A stretch of 64,000 nucleotides of DNA from Flavobacterium nitrogenifigens (GTDB lineage: Bacteria > Bacteroidota > Bacteroidia > Flavobacteriales > Flavobacteriaceae). The notes beneath the pieces were generated by a model, which was not told where the DNA came from, did not search any database, and saw nothing but the letters and a program-made list of their open reading frames with translations. The stretch lies in contig NZ_QJRI01000181.1 of assembly GCF_003254565.1 (NCBI RefSeq), positions 248,001-312,000 of the forward strand. The letters are read 5' to 3'. The stretch's first letter is position 1; each line of letters starts with the position of its first letter. The translations under genes were made by a program, and so were the position numbers. Shown in pieces: positions 35,875-45,210 of the stretch.

Positions 35875-36065
35875 ATAATTTTGGTTTTGGTTATGTTAAT
35901 AAAACTAAAATAATACAAAAACAGAATCCAATAAAGATTTTAAGCCATTAAAAATCAACTTCTAAGAATTAAAATCAAATTGATAATATATGAGTCGATT
36001 TTTAATAAATGTAGAAAAAACACTATTTAAAATAATCAAATTCGCGATTTATTCTCTTAAGAGCA

Positions 36066-36100
36066 AAAAAAAATCCCCTTCTGCAAAACAGAGAGGGGAC
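36066..36100 (-). terminator. Terminator after thioredoxin-like copy 2
   Basis: TCCCCTTCTG pairs with CAGAGAGGGGA (one bulge) around AAAA-containing loop, flanked by A tracts that read as T's on the minus strand. Confidence 0.7.
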
Positions 36101-36138
36101 TAAAAAAAATTAAAATAAAAGTCGAATGAAATCGTTTA

Positions 36139-36591
36139 CTATTCTGCTGGATGTAAAATTGCATTTGATTCTGCAATCCAAGCTTTCGCTCCTCCAGGTT
36201 TGTAGGCTATTTTTCCTAAAGCGCTAAATGTCGTTTTGTTTTTTCTTACTGATGCCATTGCGAAACATACTTCTGGAAGATCTTCAACTCCAAATGCATT
36301 TTTCAATTTTACATTTTGTTCGCGATCGCTATCTGACGCATTCATATCAGATAAATCTAATTTTACTAAGACCACGTTATCTCGCGACCATACAGCAAAA
36401 TCGGGTGTTTTAAAGATTTCGTTTTGAAGATTTTCTGGTACACCTGAGGCAGTGAATAAAATCAGCATTGGTTTTCTCTGGTCATTACTTATAGCAATAG
36501 CATCTGTCATGTTTGTTCTCCACGCTAAGTTTTGTGCTTGCATCATAAATGAACCTAAAAAAAACAGTAGGATAAGTAATTTTTTAGTCAT
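36139..36591 (-). CDS. Thioredoxin-fold exported protein without CxxC (copy 2)
   Basis: 150 residues, signal peptide to about 20 (ending MQAQ). The active-site segment reads LFTASGVPENLQNEIF where the paralogue at 36806 has FFTGSDWCGWCIRLQNEV, so both catalytic cysteines are gone. EDLPEVCF keeps the cis-Pro (Pro106) and a single Cys109, as in copy 1. The two degenerate copies are more like each other than like the CxxC copy, consistent with loss of the motif before the later duplication. A terminator separates it from copy 1. Confidence 0.75.
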   Translation of the reverse strand: MTKKLLILLFFLGSFMMQAQNLAWRTNMTDAIAISNDQRKPMLILFTASGVPENLQNEIFKTPDFAVWSRDNVVLVKLDLSDMNASDSDREQNVKLKNAFGVEDLPEVCFAMASVRKNKTTFSALGKIAYKPGGAKAWIAESNAILHPAE

Positions 36592-36752
36592 ATAAATTGG
36601 TTTTGGTTAGATTAGCAAGACGAAATTAACATTATATTTTAATTATCCAAATTATATTAATACAAAAAATACATTATATGTTTTTTTACATATAATAAAA
36701 TATAAAATACTCAATTTAAAATATTTTTTATAAAGAATTTTTCTTACTAAAC

Positions 36753-36786
36753 AAAAAAAGGTCCCTTACAGAGTAAGGGACCTTTT
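36753..36786 (-). terminator. Terminator after CxxC thioredoxin
   Basis: About 13-14 bp arms (AAAGGTCCCTTAC with GTAAGGGACCTTT) around three bases, with A's on the left that give T's on the minus strand. Confidence 0.8.
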
Positions 36787-36805
36787 GATTTTTATCAAAT
36801 TGAAT

Positions 36806-37273
36806 TTACATTTTCTTTGGATGCACTATTCCTTCTGCAACAGTTAACCATGCTGATGGTCCCCCGGCAACATATCCTGTTTTACCAAGACCTTTAAAGT
36901 TTACTTTCCCATCTTTCGTTTCTGCACTAGTAAAGAAAACTGTTGGAAAACCTTGAATTCCAAAAGCCTGCTGCAATTCGTTATTCTGACTTTTAAGCTC
37001 TGGTGTCTGAGGAACAGATCTAGGATAATCTAACTCAACTAAAACCACATTATCTGTTGCCCATTTTTTAAACTCTGCAGTCTTTAAAACTTCATTTTGC
37101 AAACGAATACACCATCCACACCAATCACTACCTGTAAAAAACATCAGCATCGGCTTTTGTTCTTTATTACTTACAGTAATTGCTTCTCTAACATCTGTAT
37201 ACCATTTTAATTCTTGTGCCTGAAGATTTGCAGCACCAATTAAAAACAAAGCAATAAGTACTATTTTTTTCAT
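36806..37273 (-). CDS. Exported thioredoxin family protein
   Basis: 155 residues from the ATG at 37273 (KKIVLIALFLIGAANLQAQ signal peptide); a start at 37291 would only add MYKISI. The redox motif is SDWCGWCIRLQ with Cys52 and Cys55, and the cis-Pro is Pro110 in QGFPTVFF. Periplasmic thiol-disulfide role expected. The gene lies directly downstream of two peptide transporters and a DPP-type peptidase on the same strand (46 bases after the transporter stop). Confidence 0.88.
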   Translation of the reverse strand: MKKIVLIALFLIGAANLQAQELKWYTDVREAITVSNKEQKPMLMFFTGSDWCGWCIRLQNEVLKTAEFKKWATDNVVLVELDYPRSVPQTPELKSQNNELQQAFGIQGFPTVFFTSAETKDGKVNFKGLGKTGYVAGGPSAWLTVAEGIVHPKKM

Positions 37274-37288
37274 AATGGAAATTTTATA

Positions 37289-37296
37289 CAAATTTA
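37289..37296 (-). promoter_or_regulatory. Possible -7 element before the CxxC thioredoxin
   Basis: CAAATTTA on the plus strand reads TAAATTTG on the minus strand, a TAnnTTTG match. It sits only about 15 bases before the start codon and its -33 TTG is 15 bases away, so this is tentative. Confidence 0.35.
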
Positions 37297-37319
37297 TGTA
37301 AAAAGTGATTACAATATAA

Positions 37320-38804
37320 TTATTTAACTTCTTGCATTAATCTTCTGATTAACGGAGTTAGAACAATAAATGCAATACCCGCAACAAGAGCATATAAGGC
37401 TAATTGATAATATCCATCCGTGTAAGCCATAAGTTTAGACATTAATGTAGTTCCAGTATTGGCATCAGACATTTCAGCACCCAATTTTCCTGCAGCAAAT
37501 TGACCAAATGCACTTGACAAAAACCATAATCCCATCATCATTCCGAACAATCTTTTAGGAGATAATTTAGTTATTACAGACATTCCGATTGGACCAATAC
37601 ACAATTCTCCCAATGTATACAAAAGATATCCTAAAGCAAATACATCCAACGAACTTAATCCGTCTTGGTTTACAAAATATCTAGCAGCATAGAAGATAAA
37701 GAAACCTGCCGCCAATAAAATAAATGACAACCCAAATTTAATAACAGTATTAGGCTCTATTTTTCGTTTAGCCATAAATATCCATAACAATCCTACTAAT
37801 GGACTAAAAATAATAACATAAAGTGAGTTTATACTATTATTTACCACATTTGGATCGATATTAAAAAACAATAGCTTATTGGTTAAATTATCTTTCGCAA
37901 ATAGCGACAACGAACCTCCTGACTGTTCAGAAATTGCCATGAACATAAAATATGCAAAAATAAAGATGAAGGCAGCCAAAAACTTAAGTTGCTGCTTTCT
38001 TTCTTTTATCAATATCAATTCATATAAAAAATATCCCAATGCCAAAACCCCGATAGTATACATAAAATACTCTGTAAAATCGGAATTGATAACCATTATA
38101 TACACTAATGGAATAACAACAAAAGATCCCACGTAAACGGCTATTTCATAAAGATTTCGTTTTTTAGGCGCATGATTTTCTAACGGAGAATTTCCAATTG
38201 GTGCTAAATGTTTTTTAGTCAAAAGAAAAGTTACAACTCCTATAATCATAACAATTGCAGCAGAAAGAAAACAAAGGCTCCAAGAATAGTTCTTTCCTAA
38301 ATAAATTGGTATTGCTCCACCAAGCATTCCCCCAATATTAATTCCAGCGTAAAATAATCCGTATCCTGCATCTCGGCGACCATCATTTTCATGGTACAGC
38401 TCCCCTACCATTGAAGAAACATTTGGCTTAAAGAAACCTGTTCCAATAATAGAAAGTGTTATTCCGTAATAAAAGAAATCATGAGGAGAAGCTGCAATAA
38501 GCAAATTCCCTAAAATCATCACGATTCCTCCAAAAAGAAGTGATTTTTTAAATCCTAAAACTTTATCGGCAAAAATTCCCCCGATAAATGTAAAAGCGTA
38601 CACAAACGCCTGAATGGCTCCGTATTGCAAGTTCGCTTTTCCTTCAACGAGACCAAGTTGGTCTACCATAAAAACCGCTAAAACCCCTCTCATTCCGTAG
38701 AAACAGAAACGTTCCCACATTTCAACCAAAAACAAGTACCACAATTGCTTTGGGTACTTGCCTTTAAAATTTTGAATTTCTTCTAAAGTAATATTGTTTT
38801 CCAT
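37320..38804 (-). CDS. Proton-dependent oligopeptide transporter (POT/PTR2), copy 1
   Basis: 494 residues with about 12-14 membrane helices. The POT signature ExxERFxxY is present as EMWERFCFYGMRG near residue 28, and GTGFFKPNVSSMVGELY is the second family motif. The protein imports di- and tripeptides with protons across the inner membrane. Three bases separate it from the second transporter gene upstream, and the CxxC thioredoxin follows it. Confidence 0.92.
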   Translation of the reverse strand: MENNITLEEIQNFKGKYPKQLWYLFLVEMWERFCFYGMRGVLAVFMVDQLGLVEGKANLQYGAIQAFVYAFTFIGGIFADKVLGFKKSLLFGGIVMILGNLLIAASPHDFFYYGITLSIIGTGFFKPNVSSMVGELYHENDGRRDAGYGLFYAGINIGGMLGGAIPIYLGKNYSWSLCFLSAAIVMIIGVVTFLLTKKHLAPIGNSPLENHAPKKRNLYEIAVYVGSFVVIPLVYIMVINSDFTEYFMYTIGVLALGYFLYELILIKERKQQLKFLAAFIFIFAYFMFMAISEQSGGSLSLFAKDNLTNKLLFFNIDPNVVNNSINSLYVIIFSPLVGLLWIFMAKRKIEPNTVIKFGLSFILLAAGFFIFYAARYFVNQDGLSSLDVFALGYLLYTLGELCIGPIGMSVITKLSPKRLFGMMMGLWFLSSAFGQFAAGKLGAEMSDANTGTTLMSKLMAYTDGYYQLALYALVAGIAFIVLTPLIRRLMQEVK

Positions 38805-38807
38805 TTT

Positions 38808-40484
38808 TTATCTAACACCGTGCATTAATTTTTTCAATAGTGGTGTTAAAGCAAATAATAAAATTGCAGCAATACCTGTAAGTACAACAAATACCATAAA
38901 GAATTCATATAAATTATGGATTTCAAATCCAGCAAAAATTGGATTTTGTGCACTAATCTGATGATGATCCAACAAAGCCAATTGGTCTGCTGAAAGCGTT
39001 ATTTTTTTATCTAAAACTGCTTGAAGATCGATTCCTAATTCTTTTGCTTTTGCAAATTTATCGCCAGTTGCTGGTAAGATAGAACCCAAAGTCCCTCCTA
39101 GTGCATATCCTGAAGCATTAGACAAAAAGAATACTCCGTATAATAATGACGCGAAACGTTTTGGAGATAATTTACCAACCAATGACAAACCAATTGGAGA
39201 CAAACATAATTCTGCACATGTATTTAAGAAATATAATAAAATAAGCCATTTAACTAGCAATAAACCAGAAGTTCCGATATAAGAAACCTGAGTCGCAATC
39301 ATAAAGAAACTCACAGAAATGATCACTAATCCAGCTGCTAATTTTACAGGAGAAATTGGCTCTTTTCCTTTAGCTCTTAAAGTATCCCAAAGAATACTGA
39401 AAGGAACTGCTAAAAGCACAACAAACATTCCGTTAAAAATTTGAACCATCGATGGTGGCATTGCCCAACCAAAGAAATGTCTGTCTGTTTGGTTATCTGC
39501 AATAAAAGTTAAAGATGAACCAGCTTGTTCAAATGCTGCCCAAAAGAAAATAATAAAAAACGATACGATGTAGATTACATAAATTCTATCTCTTTCAACT
39601 TTAGTTAAAGACGTGTCTGAAATAATTAATCCTGCTAACGCCAAACCACTTGAATAAATCAAAGTATAGATCAAGTTCTGACCAACCACATAGTGGAAAA
39701 AGAATCCTAAAGCAACAAAAGCAATTCCTGCACCGATAAGGGCTTTAGTAGAAAAGTTTGCTTGCTGTGCTTCTCCTTCTTCAAAGTCTGAAGCATCATT
39801 TTTAGAAGGAAGTCCTCCTAATGGTTTTCCTTCTGGAGAAACCACATATTTATTTTTCAAGAAGTAGAAAAGAACTGTTCCTAATAACATTGCAGTAGAA
39901 GCTGCCAAGAATCCCCATCTAAAAGCGTGGATATCTCTAATTCCGCCTGCATCTTTAACATCTCCTAATAACGGACAAATAGACTGACCTAAAAATGCTC
40001 CGATGTTAATTCCCATATAGAAAATAGTAAAAGCACTATCTAATTTTGTTTTTTCTTGTTTTGGATACAAACTTCCAACCATACTAGAAATATTTGGTTT
40101 GAAGAATCCGTTACCAAAAACAATCACTCCTAACGCAGAGTACATGATAATTTTTGCTAAACCTAAGTTAGATCCAAAAAGACTTCCGCTCGTAAACAAA
40201 AGCAATTGTCCTATTGCCATTAATAATCCTCCTAATAGGATACAATTTCTGTTTCCTAAATAACGGTCGGCAACAAAACCACCTAACATTGGTGTTAAAT
40301 AACAAAGTCCAAGAAAACCTCCATAAATTAATGACGCTTCCTCTTCCTTCATCAATAATGAATTTACAAGAAATAAAGTCAATAAAGCTCGCATTCCATA
40401 AAAATTGAACCGCTCCCACATCTCCGTTCCAAATAATACCCAAAGTCCTTTTGGATGCGCTGTTTTTACTTGAGTTTCTCCCAT
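38808..40484 (-). CDS. Proton-dependent oligopeptide transporter (POT/PTR2), copy 2
   Basis: 558 residues, a longer paralogue of the transporter downstream. EMWERFNFYGMRA and GNGFFKPNISSMVGSLYPK are the POT motifs. It carries a charged cytosolic loop (GGLPSKNDASDFEEGEAQQ) and an inserted stretch before the last helices (LQAVLDKKITLSADQ). It lies 39 bases downstream of the S9 peptidase gene, so all three form a likely operon for using short peptides released by the peptidase. Confidence 0.92.
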   Translation of the reverse strand: MGETQVKTAHPKGLWVLFGTEMWERFNFYGMRALLTLFLVNSLLMKEEEASLIYGGFLGLCYLTPMLGGFVADRYLGNRNCILLGGLLMAIGQLLLFTSGSLFGSNLGLAKIIMYSALGVIVFGNGFFKPNISSMVGSLYPKQEKTKLDSAFTIFYMGINIGAFLGQSICPLLGDVKDAGGIRDIHAFRWGFLAASTAMLLGTVLFYFLKNKYVVSPEGKPLGGLPSKNDASDFEEGEAQQANFSTKALIGAGIAFVALGFFFHYVVGQNLIYTLIYSSGLALAGLIISDTSLTKVERDRIYVIYIVSFFIIFFWAAFEQAGSSLTFIADNQTDRHFFGWAMPPSMVQIFNGMFVVLLAVPFSILWDTLRAKGKEPISPVKLAAGLVIISVSFFMIATQVSYIGTSGLLLVKWLILLYFLNTCAELCLSPIGLSLVGKLSPKRFASLLYGVFFLSNASGYALGGTLGSILPATGDKFAKAKELGIDLQAVLDKKITLSADQLALLDHHQISAQNPIFAGFEIHNLYEFFMVFVVLTGIAAILLFALTPLLKKLMHGVR

Positions 40485-40523
40485 ATTATTCGTTTATTTA
40501 ATTAGGTTTTAATTATTTTTAGA

Positions 40524-42695
40524 TTATAAATTTTCTTTGATAAAGTTTGTCATTTTAGTATAAAGCTGAACTCTCGTTTTCCCGCCATAAATACCATGAT
40601 CTTTATCTGGATAAATTTGAGAATCAAATTGTTTATTTGCCTGAATTAAAGCTTCCATCATTTGCATTGTATTCTGAACATGAACGTTGTCATCTGCAGA
40701 ACCGTGAATCAACAAGAACTTTCCTTTCAATTTATCAACATGGTTTATAGGAGAGTTTTGATCATATCCGCTTGCATTTTCTTGCGGAGTTTGCATGTAT
40801 CTTTCTGTATAAACGCTGTCATAAAATCTCCAGTTTGTAACTGGTGCAACCGCGATTGCCATTTTAAATACATCGTTTCCTTGAAAAATACAGTTAGATG
40901 CCATAAATCCACCATAGCTCCATCCGAAGATTCCGATTCTTGAAGCATCAACATAAGGATAAGCGCCAATTACTTTTGCCGCATCAATCTGGTCTTCTAC
41001 TTCGTATTTACCTAATTCTTTTTGAGTTACTTTTTTGAAATCAGCTCCTTTGTAACCTGTTCCTCTTCCGTCAACACAAGCTACAATGTAACCTTGCTGT
41101 GTTAATGAAGCGAACCAGTAATCATTAGAATTATTCCATTGATTTGCCACCTGCTGAGATCCTGGACCTGAATATTGGAACATGAAAACAGGATATTTTT
41201 TTGAAGGGTCAAAATCTTTTGGTTTTAAAATCCACGCATTTAGTTCGTTTCCTTTAGCCGTTTTTAAAACAAAGTATTCTTTTGACGGAAGATCATACGC
41301 TTTCAATTTATCAGCAAGAGCTTGGTTATTTTCTATAACCTGAATTTCTTTTCCTGTTTTAGCCTCATTCAAAGTATATGTTGTTGGCTGCGTATTACTA
41401 GAGAAAGTTGCAATGAAGTATTGGAAATTTGGACTGAAAGTCGCTGCACTTGTTCCTGTTTTTGAAGACAAACGCACTTTATTTTTTCCGTCTAAACCAA
41501 TTCTGTAAAGATCTCTGTTGATAGAACCATTTTCTGTAGATTGGTAGAAAATAGTTTTTGTTTTTTCGTCGAAACCGTAGTATGAAACCACTTCCCAGTT
41601 TCCTTTTGTCACTTGATTTTTAAGTTTTCCGTTTTTATCATACACATAAATATGATTAAAACCGTCTTTTTCGCTAGTCCAGATAAAACTGTTGTCTTTT
41701 AAGAAAGTCAAATTATCAGTTATATCTACATAAGCTTTATCTTTTTCATTTAAAACTACTTTTGAAGTTGCTGTATTACCATCAATGAACAGTATATCTA
41801 AATTGTCTTGGTGACGGTTTAAAACCTGCGCTGAAAGTACATTGGCATCATTTGTCCACTGCATTCTAGCAATGTAGAAATCATTGTAGTTTCCTAAATT
41901 AACTTTTTTCGTTGCTCCCGCAGCTACATCATAGATATGTAACGAAACATCTGAATTTTTTTCTCCAGCTTTAGGATATTTAAAAGTCTCAATTTTAGGA
42001 TATAAATCTTTGTGGAAGATTGACATTGAAAACTCAGGAACCTGGCTTTCGTCAAAACGAATATAAGCTACTTTTTTACTGTCTTTACTCCAATCGAAAG
42101 CACGCACAAATGCAAATTCTTCTTCGTAAACCCAGTCAGTAATACCGTTTATAACCGCATTTTTCTTTCCGTCTGTTGTAATAGCCGTAGATTTTTTTGA
42201 AGCTACGTCATATACATATAAGTTATTTTCTCTTGCGTAAGCGATTTTTGTTCCGTCAGGTGAGAATGTCGGTTCTTGAATCTGAAAATCAACAAGTTTT
42301 GTCAAGGATTTTGCTGCGATATCATAAAGGAAATAATCGGCAGTAAAAGAGTGACGGAAGATTTTAGAAGAATGACAAGCAATTAAGATCTTTTTTTCAG
42401 AAGCATCAAAAGTATAGCTGTCAATTCCTTCTGCAAGTTCTTTAAAGCTTTTAGTATCAATAAGATTTGATACTTTTTTCAGTGTAGCAAAATCATATAA
42501 ATCAATCTGCATACTTCTGCTCGCTTGATCAACATTTAAAACAGTATATTGATTTGTATTTTTTAGCGATTGCAGTTCATCCATTCCTTTTGCCCGGAAA
42601 GTACCGCTAAAAACATTTTCGACAGTTATCTTCTGCTGCCCAAAAACAACTGCAGTTAAGAATAAAAGTACTGCAGTAAATTTGCTTGTATTCAT
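40524..42695 (-). CDS. Dipeptidyl peptidase IV-type S9 peptidase
   Basis: 723 residues with signal peptide to about 19 (ending VVFGQ). An eight-bladed propeller region (DPPIV_N, about 80-460) contains VYEEEFAFVRAFDWS with the Glu pair that binds the free N-terminus in DPP IV. The C-terminal alpha/beta hydrolase has Ser593 in GWSYGGFMAS, Asp668 in SADDNVHVQ and His700 in KDHGIYGG. It removes Xaa-Pro dipeptides from peptides in the periplasm. Neighbouring POT transporters would import the products. Confidence 0.93.
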   Translation of the reverse strand: MNTSKFTAVLLFLTAVVFGQQKITVENVFSGTFRAKGMDELQSLKNTNQYTVLNVDQASRSMQIDLYDFATLKKVSNLIDTKSFKELAEGIDSYTFDASEKKILIACHSSKIFRHSFTADYFLYDIAAKSLTKLVDFQIQEPTFSPDGTKIAYARENNLYVYDVASKKSTAITTDGKKNAVINGITDWVYEEEFAFVRAFDWSKDSKKVAYIRFDESQVPEFSMSIFHKDLYPKIETFKYPKAGEKNSDVSLHIYDVAAGATKKVNLGNYNDFYIARMQWTNDANVLSAQVLNRHQDNLDILFIDGNTATSKVVLNEKDKAYVDITDNLTFLKDNSFIWTSEKDGFNHIYVYDKNGKLKNQVTKGNWEVVSYYGFDEKTKTIFYQSTENGSINRDLYRIGLDGKNKVRLSSKTGTSAATFSPNFQYFIATFSSNTQPTTYTLNEAKTGKEIQVIENNQALADKLKAYDLPSKEYFVLKTAKGNELNAWILKPKDFDPSKKYPVFMFQYSGPGSQQVANQWNNSNDYWFASLTQQGYIVACVDGRGTGYKGADFKKVTQKELGKYEVEDQIDAAKVIGAYPYVDASRIGIFGWSYGGFMASNCIFQGNDVFKMAIAVAPVTNWRFYDSVYTERYMQTPQENASGYDQNSPINHVDKLKGKFLLIHGSADDNVHVQNTMQMMEALIQANKQFDSQIYPDKDHGIYGGKTRVQLYTKMTNFIKENL

Positions 42696-42814
42696 TAGAA
42701 TTATTTTAAATATAAAAAGAGCCCAATTTTAGTAAAAAAAATAAACATAATACACATTTTAAGTGTTAAATGTTAAAAAAAATAACGATTGCGTACTTAC
42801 ATGTCTGAAATAGA

Positions 42815-42846
42815 TTGCAATCAAAACTCTTAAAATAGTATCTTTG
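42815..42846 (+). promoter_or_regulatory. Promoter of HMG-CoA reductase gene
   Basis: TTG at 42815-42817, 21-base spacer, TATCTTTG at 42839-42846 (perfect -7 match), 29 bases before the ATG at 42876. Confidence 0.7.
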
Positions 42847-42875
42847 CCGCAACATTATTATTTAATACATTGAGA

Positions 42876-44189
42876 ATGAACAACGCTGTTGCCGGATTTT
42901 CTAAATTATCCAAAAAAGAAAAAATTAACTGGATTGCAAATGAATATTTTTCAAATCCTGAAGAGGCGCAAAATATTATAAGAAATTACTGGAATTCAGA
43001 CGAAAAGCTTCAGCAGCTTCATGATGAATTTATAGAAAACACCATTACAAACCTTTATATCCCGCTTGGTGTTGCGCCTAACTTTTTGATAAACGGAAAA
43101 TACAAAACCATTCCGATGGCAATTGAAGAAAGTTCTGTGGTTGCAGCAGCGTCTAAAGCCGCAAAATACTGGTCAACAAGAGGTGGATTTAAAGCTACAA
43201 TTATAGATACTGAAAAAATTGGCCAAGTTCACTTTACTTATAGTGGAGACGCAGAAAAGTTAACTCAGTTTTTTAACCAAATCAAACCAAAATTCTTCTC
43301 AGAAACGCAAAGCATTACCAAAAATATGCAGCAGCGTGGCGGTGGTATTTTAGACATCAAACTAAAAGACAAAAGAAGTTTACTAGAAAATTACTATCAG
43401 CTTCATGCTACTTTTGAAACCAAAGATAGCATGGGAGCCAATTTTATAAACTCTTGTTTAGAGCAATTTGCTACTACTTTAAAAGAAGAAGGTCAAAATT
43501 CTGACTTATGTCAAAATGGCGAAAAACTAGAAGTTATAATGAGCATTCTCTCGAATTATGTGCCTCATTGTCTTGTTAGAGCAGAAGTTTCTTGCCCTAT
43601 TGAAGATTTAGCTGAAAAACACATTACAAATCCACAAGAATTTGCAGAGCGTTTTGTTCAAGCAGTACAAATTGCAGAAGTTGAGCCTTTTAGAGCCGTT
43701 ACACATAATAAAGGCATCATGAATGGCGTAGATGCCGTGATTCTAGCAACAGGAAATGATTTTAGAGCTGTAGAAGCTGGCGTACACGCTTATGCTTCCA
43801 GAAATGGCCAATACGCAAGTTTATCACATGCTAAAATCGAAAACGGAATTTTCACTTTTTGGCTTGAAATTCCTTTAGCAGTTGGTACTGTTGGCGGTTT
43901 AACTTCTTTGCATCCTTTAGTAAAATTGTGTCTCGAAATTTTAGAAAAACCTTCTGCTCCAGAGTTAATGGAAATTGTAGCAGTTGCAGGTTTAGCACAA
44001 AATTTTGCCGCATTGCGTTCCTTAACTACAACAGGAATCCAAGAAGGCCACATGAAAATGCACCTTAACAACATTATCAATCAATTTGAAGCTACTGATG
44101 AAGAGCGTCATTTAATCAAATCTCACTTCAAAAAAACAGCCGTTTCTCACAGTGCTGTGGTAGAATTTATTGAAAGTTTAAGAAAATAA
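42876..44189 (+). CDS. Hydroxymethylglutaryl-CoA reductase, class II
   Basis: 437 residues from the ATG at 42876 (an upstream TTG at 42870 would add two residues). ENTITNLYIPLGVAPNFLIN, MAIEESSVVAAASKAAKYW, THNKGIMNGVDAVILATGND and a late FKKTAVSHSAV segment are class II HMG-CoA reductase features (Glu, Lys/Asp and His of the active site). It makes mevalonate from HMG-CoA. Class II enzymes are often called degradative; next to a mevalonate-type kinase here, a biosynthetic role for isoprenoids is more likely. Confidence 0.93.
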   Translation: MNNAVAGFSKLSKKEKINWIANEYFSNPEEAQNIIRNYWNSDEKLQQLHDEFIENTITNLYIPLGVAPNFLINGKYKTIPMAIEESSVVAAASKAAKYWSTRGGFKATIIDTEKIGQVHFTYSGDAEKLTQFFNQIKPKFFSETQSITKNMQQRGGGILDIKLKDKRSLLENYYQLHATFETKDSMGANFINSCLEQFATTLKEEGQNSDLCQNGEKLEVIMSILSNYVPHCLVRAEVSCPIEDLAEKHITNPQEFAERFVQAVQIAEVEPFRAVTHNKGIMNGVDAVILATGNDFRAVEAGVHAYASRNGQYASLSHAKIENGIFTFWLEIPLAVGTVGGLTSLHPLVKLCLEILEKPSAPELMEIVAVAGLAQNFAALRSLTTTGIQEGHMKMHLNNIINQFEATDEERHLIKSHFKKTAVSHSAVVEFIESLRK

Positions 44190-44213
44190 CCTAGTTCAAA
44201 AATCCAATATTTT

Positions 44214-44254
44214 AAATTCCAAATTCCAACGTTAGTTCTTGGAATTTGGAATTT
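44214..44254. repeat. AATTTGGAATTT inverted repeat
   Basis: Perfect 16-bp arms AAATTCCAAATTCCAA (44214-44229) and TTGGAATTTGGAATTT (44239-44254) around a nine-base loop, followed by one more TTTGGAATTT. It lies between HMG-CoA reductase and the GHMP kinase and could act as a processing site or terminator. Confidence 0.8.
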
Positions 44255-44283
44255 CAGATTTGGAATTTATAATAAAAACAAGT

Positions 44284-45192
44284 ATGCCAACAACCTTTTA
44301 TAGCAACGGAAAATTATTTATTGCTGGAGAATATCTAGTTTTGGATGGAGCAGATGCATTTGCGCTACCAACAAAATTTGGTCAGAATTTAGTAATTGAA
44401 GATTCAGAAGACAAACAAATTGAATGGAAAAGTTATGATTACGACAAACATTTATGGTTTGAAGAGACTATTTTATTTGATGAAGTTATAAAAGGTTCAG
44501 ATCCACAAATTGACACAGTAAAATCAACTCTAGTCAATATTCTACATGAGGCTTATATTTTAAATCCAAAATTTATTGATAACGCTAACGGATATAAAGT
44601 AAGCACACATTTGAGTTTTCCAAGAAATTGGGGATTAGGAACATCTTCTACTCTTATCAACAATATTGCACAATGGACTGAAATTAATGCTTTTACACTA
44701 CTGAAAAACAGTTTTGGCGGAAGCGGTTACGATATTGCATGCGCGCAAAACAATACTCCTGTTTTGTATCGAATAAAGGATAATTTTGTACAACAAGTTG
44801 AATTTAATCCTGACTTTAAAGAACACCTTTATTTTGTTTATCTAAACAAAAAACAAAACAGTAAATCTGCCATATACTCCTACAACAACCACAAAGGCAA
44901 TCATCTAGCGGCTAATATTGCAGAAAACAATAAAATCACAAATGAAATTCTTCACGCCAAAACATTAAAAGAATTTGCTGCAGCAATTCAGAAACATGAA
45001 ATTCATCTGAGCAAGGTTTTAGAAATGCAGACCATAAAAGAAGCTGTTTTTCCTGATTTTAATGGTGTGATTAAAAGCCTTGGAGCTTGGGGTGGCGATT
45101 TTATTCTGGTAGTTTCTAAAGAAGATCCCAAAGAATATTTCTTCAATAAAGGATACGAGACTATTCTGACTTACGAAGAAATGATCTTATAA
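44284..45192 (+). CDS. GYDIA family GHMP kinase
   Basis: 302 residues from the ATG at 44284; a longer reading from 44239 is translated repeat sequence and is rejected. GKLFIAGEYLVLDGADAFAL at the N-terminus, NWGLGTSSTLINNIAQW (phosphate-binding loop) and GGSGYDIACAQ give the family its name. GHMP kinases phosphorylate small alcohols; after HMG-CoA reductase the likely place is the mevalonate pathway, as a mevalonate or phosphomevalonate kinase. The exact substrate is not shown. Confidence 0.88.
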   Translation: MPTTFYSNGKLFIAGEYLVLDGADAFALPTKFGQNLVIEDSEDKQIEWKSYDYDKHLWFEETILFDEVIKGSDPQIDTVKSTLVNILHEAYILNPKFIDNANGYKVSTHLSFPRNWGLGTSSTLINNIAQWTEINAFTLLKNSFGGSGYDIACAQNNTPVLYRIKDNFVQQVEFNPDFKEHLYFVYLNKKQNSKSAIYSYNNHKGNHLAANIAENNKITNEILHAKTLKEFAAAIQKHEIHLSKVLEMQTIKEAVFPDFNGVIKSLGAWGGDFILVVSKEDPKEYFFNKGYETILTYEEMIL

Positions 45193-45210
45193 ATCATTTC
45201 AAAAAAGCTA

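Noticed and set aside
44239..44283. Longer N-terminus of the GHMP kinase
   Set aside because: These codons come from the AATTTGGAATTT repeat; the family begins at the ATG at 44284.
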